From positions 80,888 through 144,887 of the forward strand of contig JANEZZ010001406.1 of NCBI GenBank assembly GCA_026122225.1: a DNA stretch of 64,000 nucleotides, written 5' to 3'. Positions 63,829 through 64,000 of the stretch are shown here, in pieces; position 1 is the stretch's first letter; each line of letters starts with the position of its first letter. This stretch comes from Heloderma charlesbogerti (lineage: Eukaryota > Chordata > Lepidosauria > Squamata > Helodermatidae). The translations under genes and the position numbers were made by a program. The notes under the pieces were generated by a model, which did no database searches, had not been told where the DNA came from, and saw nothing but the letters and a program-made list of their open reading frames with translations.

Positions 63829-64000
63829 GAGCTTTATTTATTTATTTGTTTATTTGTTTATTTATTTATTGCATTTATATCTCACCTTTTTTCCTCTTTC
63901 AAGGAACCCAAGGCGGCTTACATAATCATCTTCCTCTCCATTATAGCCTCACAACAACTGTGAGGTGGGTTGGGCTGAGAGTCTGTGATGGGCCCAAAGT
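63829..64000 (-). mobile_element. Sauria-type SINE, cut by the window end
   Basis: A TTTATTTATTTG tail, then TTTATATCTCACCTTTTTTC, GCCTCACAACAACTGTGAGG and TGGGCTGAGAGTCTGTGATG. The tRNA-like head would lie beyond position 64000. Confidence 0.88.

Overview
The window is non-coding genomic DNA from a vertebrate, almost certainly a squamate reptile (a lizard is the best guess). I find no host protein-coding gene, no functional tRNA or rRNA gene and no CRISPR array. The repeat content points to a squamate. It includes tRNA-derived SINEs with the Sauria-type body, a BovB (RTE) LINE fragment, CR1 and L2 LINEs of several ages, a Tc1-like transposon and many short hAT-type elements with 8-bp target duplications. 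Every recognisable coding stretch belongs to a mobile element and is broken or truncated.

Layout. 0-6 kb: old CR1 and short hAT elements. 6.06-11.90 kb: a complete but defective gammaretrovirus-like provirus on the minus strand, with two 344-bp LTRs, a CTAG target duplication, remnants of gag, protease and integrase, and no visible reverse transcriptase or envelope gene. 12-24 kb: hAT elements that host LTR-like, L2 and L1 insertions, and CR1 copies interrupted by them. 24.7-26.2 kb: an AT-rich, apparently repeat-poor island. 26.24-29.39 kb: a Tc1-like transposon split by two members of a palindrome-rich family. 30-38 kb: L2, SINEs and LTR-like repeats. 38.5-43.2 kb: an LTR-like element carrying CR1 sequence, then a partial tandem copy of the same arrangement. 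44.9-45.9 kb and 52.7-53.2 kb: two more palindrome-rich elements. 46.4 kb: a SINE with a 5S rRNA-like head. 48.1-49.1 kb: a BovB 3' fragment with a long open frame. 59.8-63 kb: an L2 fragment, a GC-rich hAT-type element and a hAT transposase remnant broken by two insertions.

The most unusual thing is a family I call TAGGGATGT (from its ends), with copies at about 4.7, 23.0, 27.2, 28.4, 44.9 and 52.7 kb. Four copies have exact 8-bp target duplications. Several carry a nested palindrome: small perfect inverted repeats (GCAAATGGCGG..., TACGTAAATATTTACGTA) laid out so that the whole series is itself one larger palindrome. In the 27.2-kb copy the two arms are 175 bases each with no net length difference. 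The second notable thing is the provirus: its LTRs differ at about one position by eye, while its interior is heavily decayed and itself carries a CR1 insertion. All calls are from reading the sequence; family names come from recognised motifs and no database was searched.
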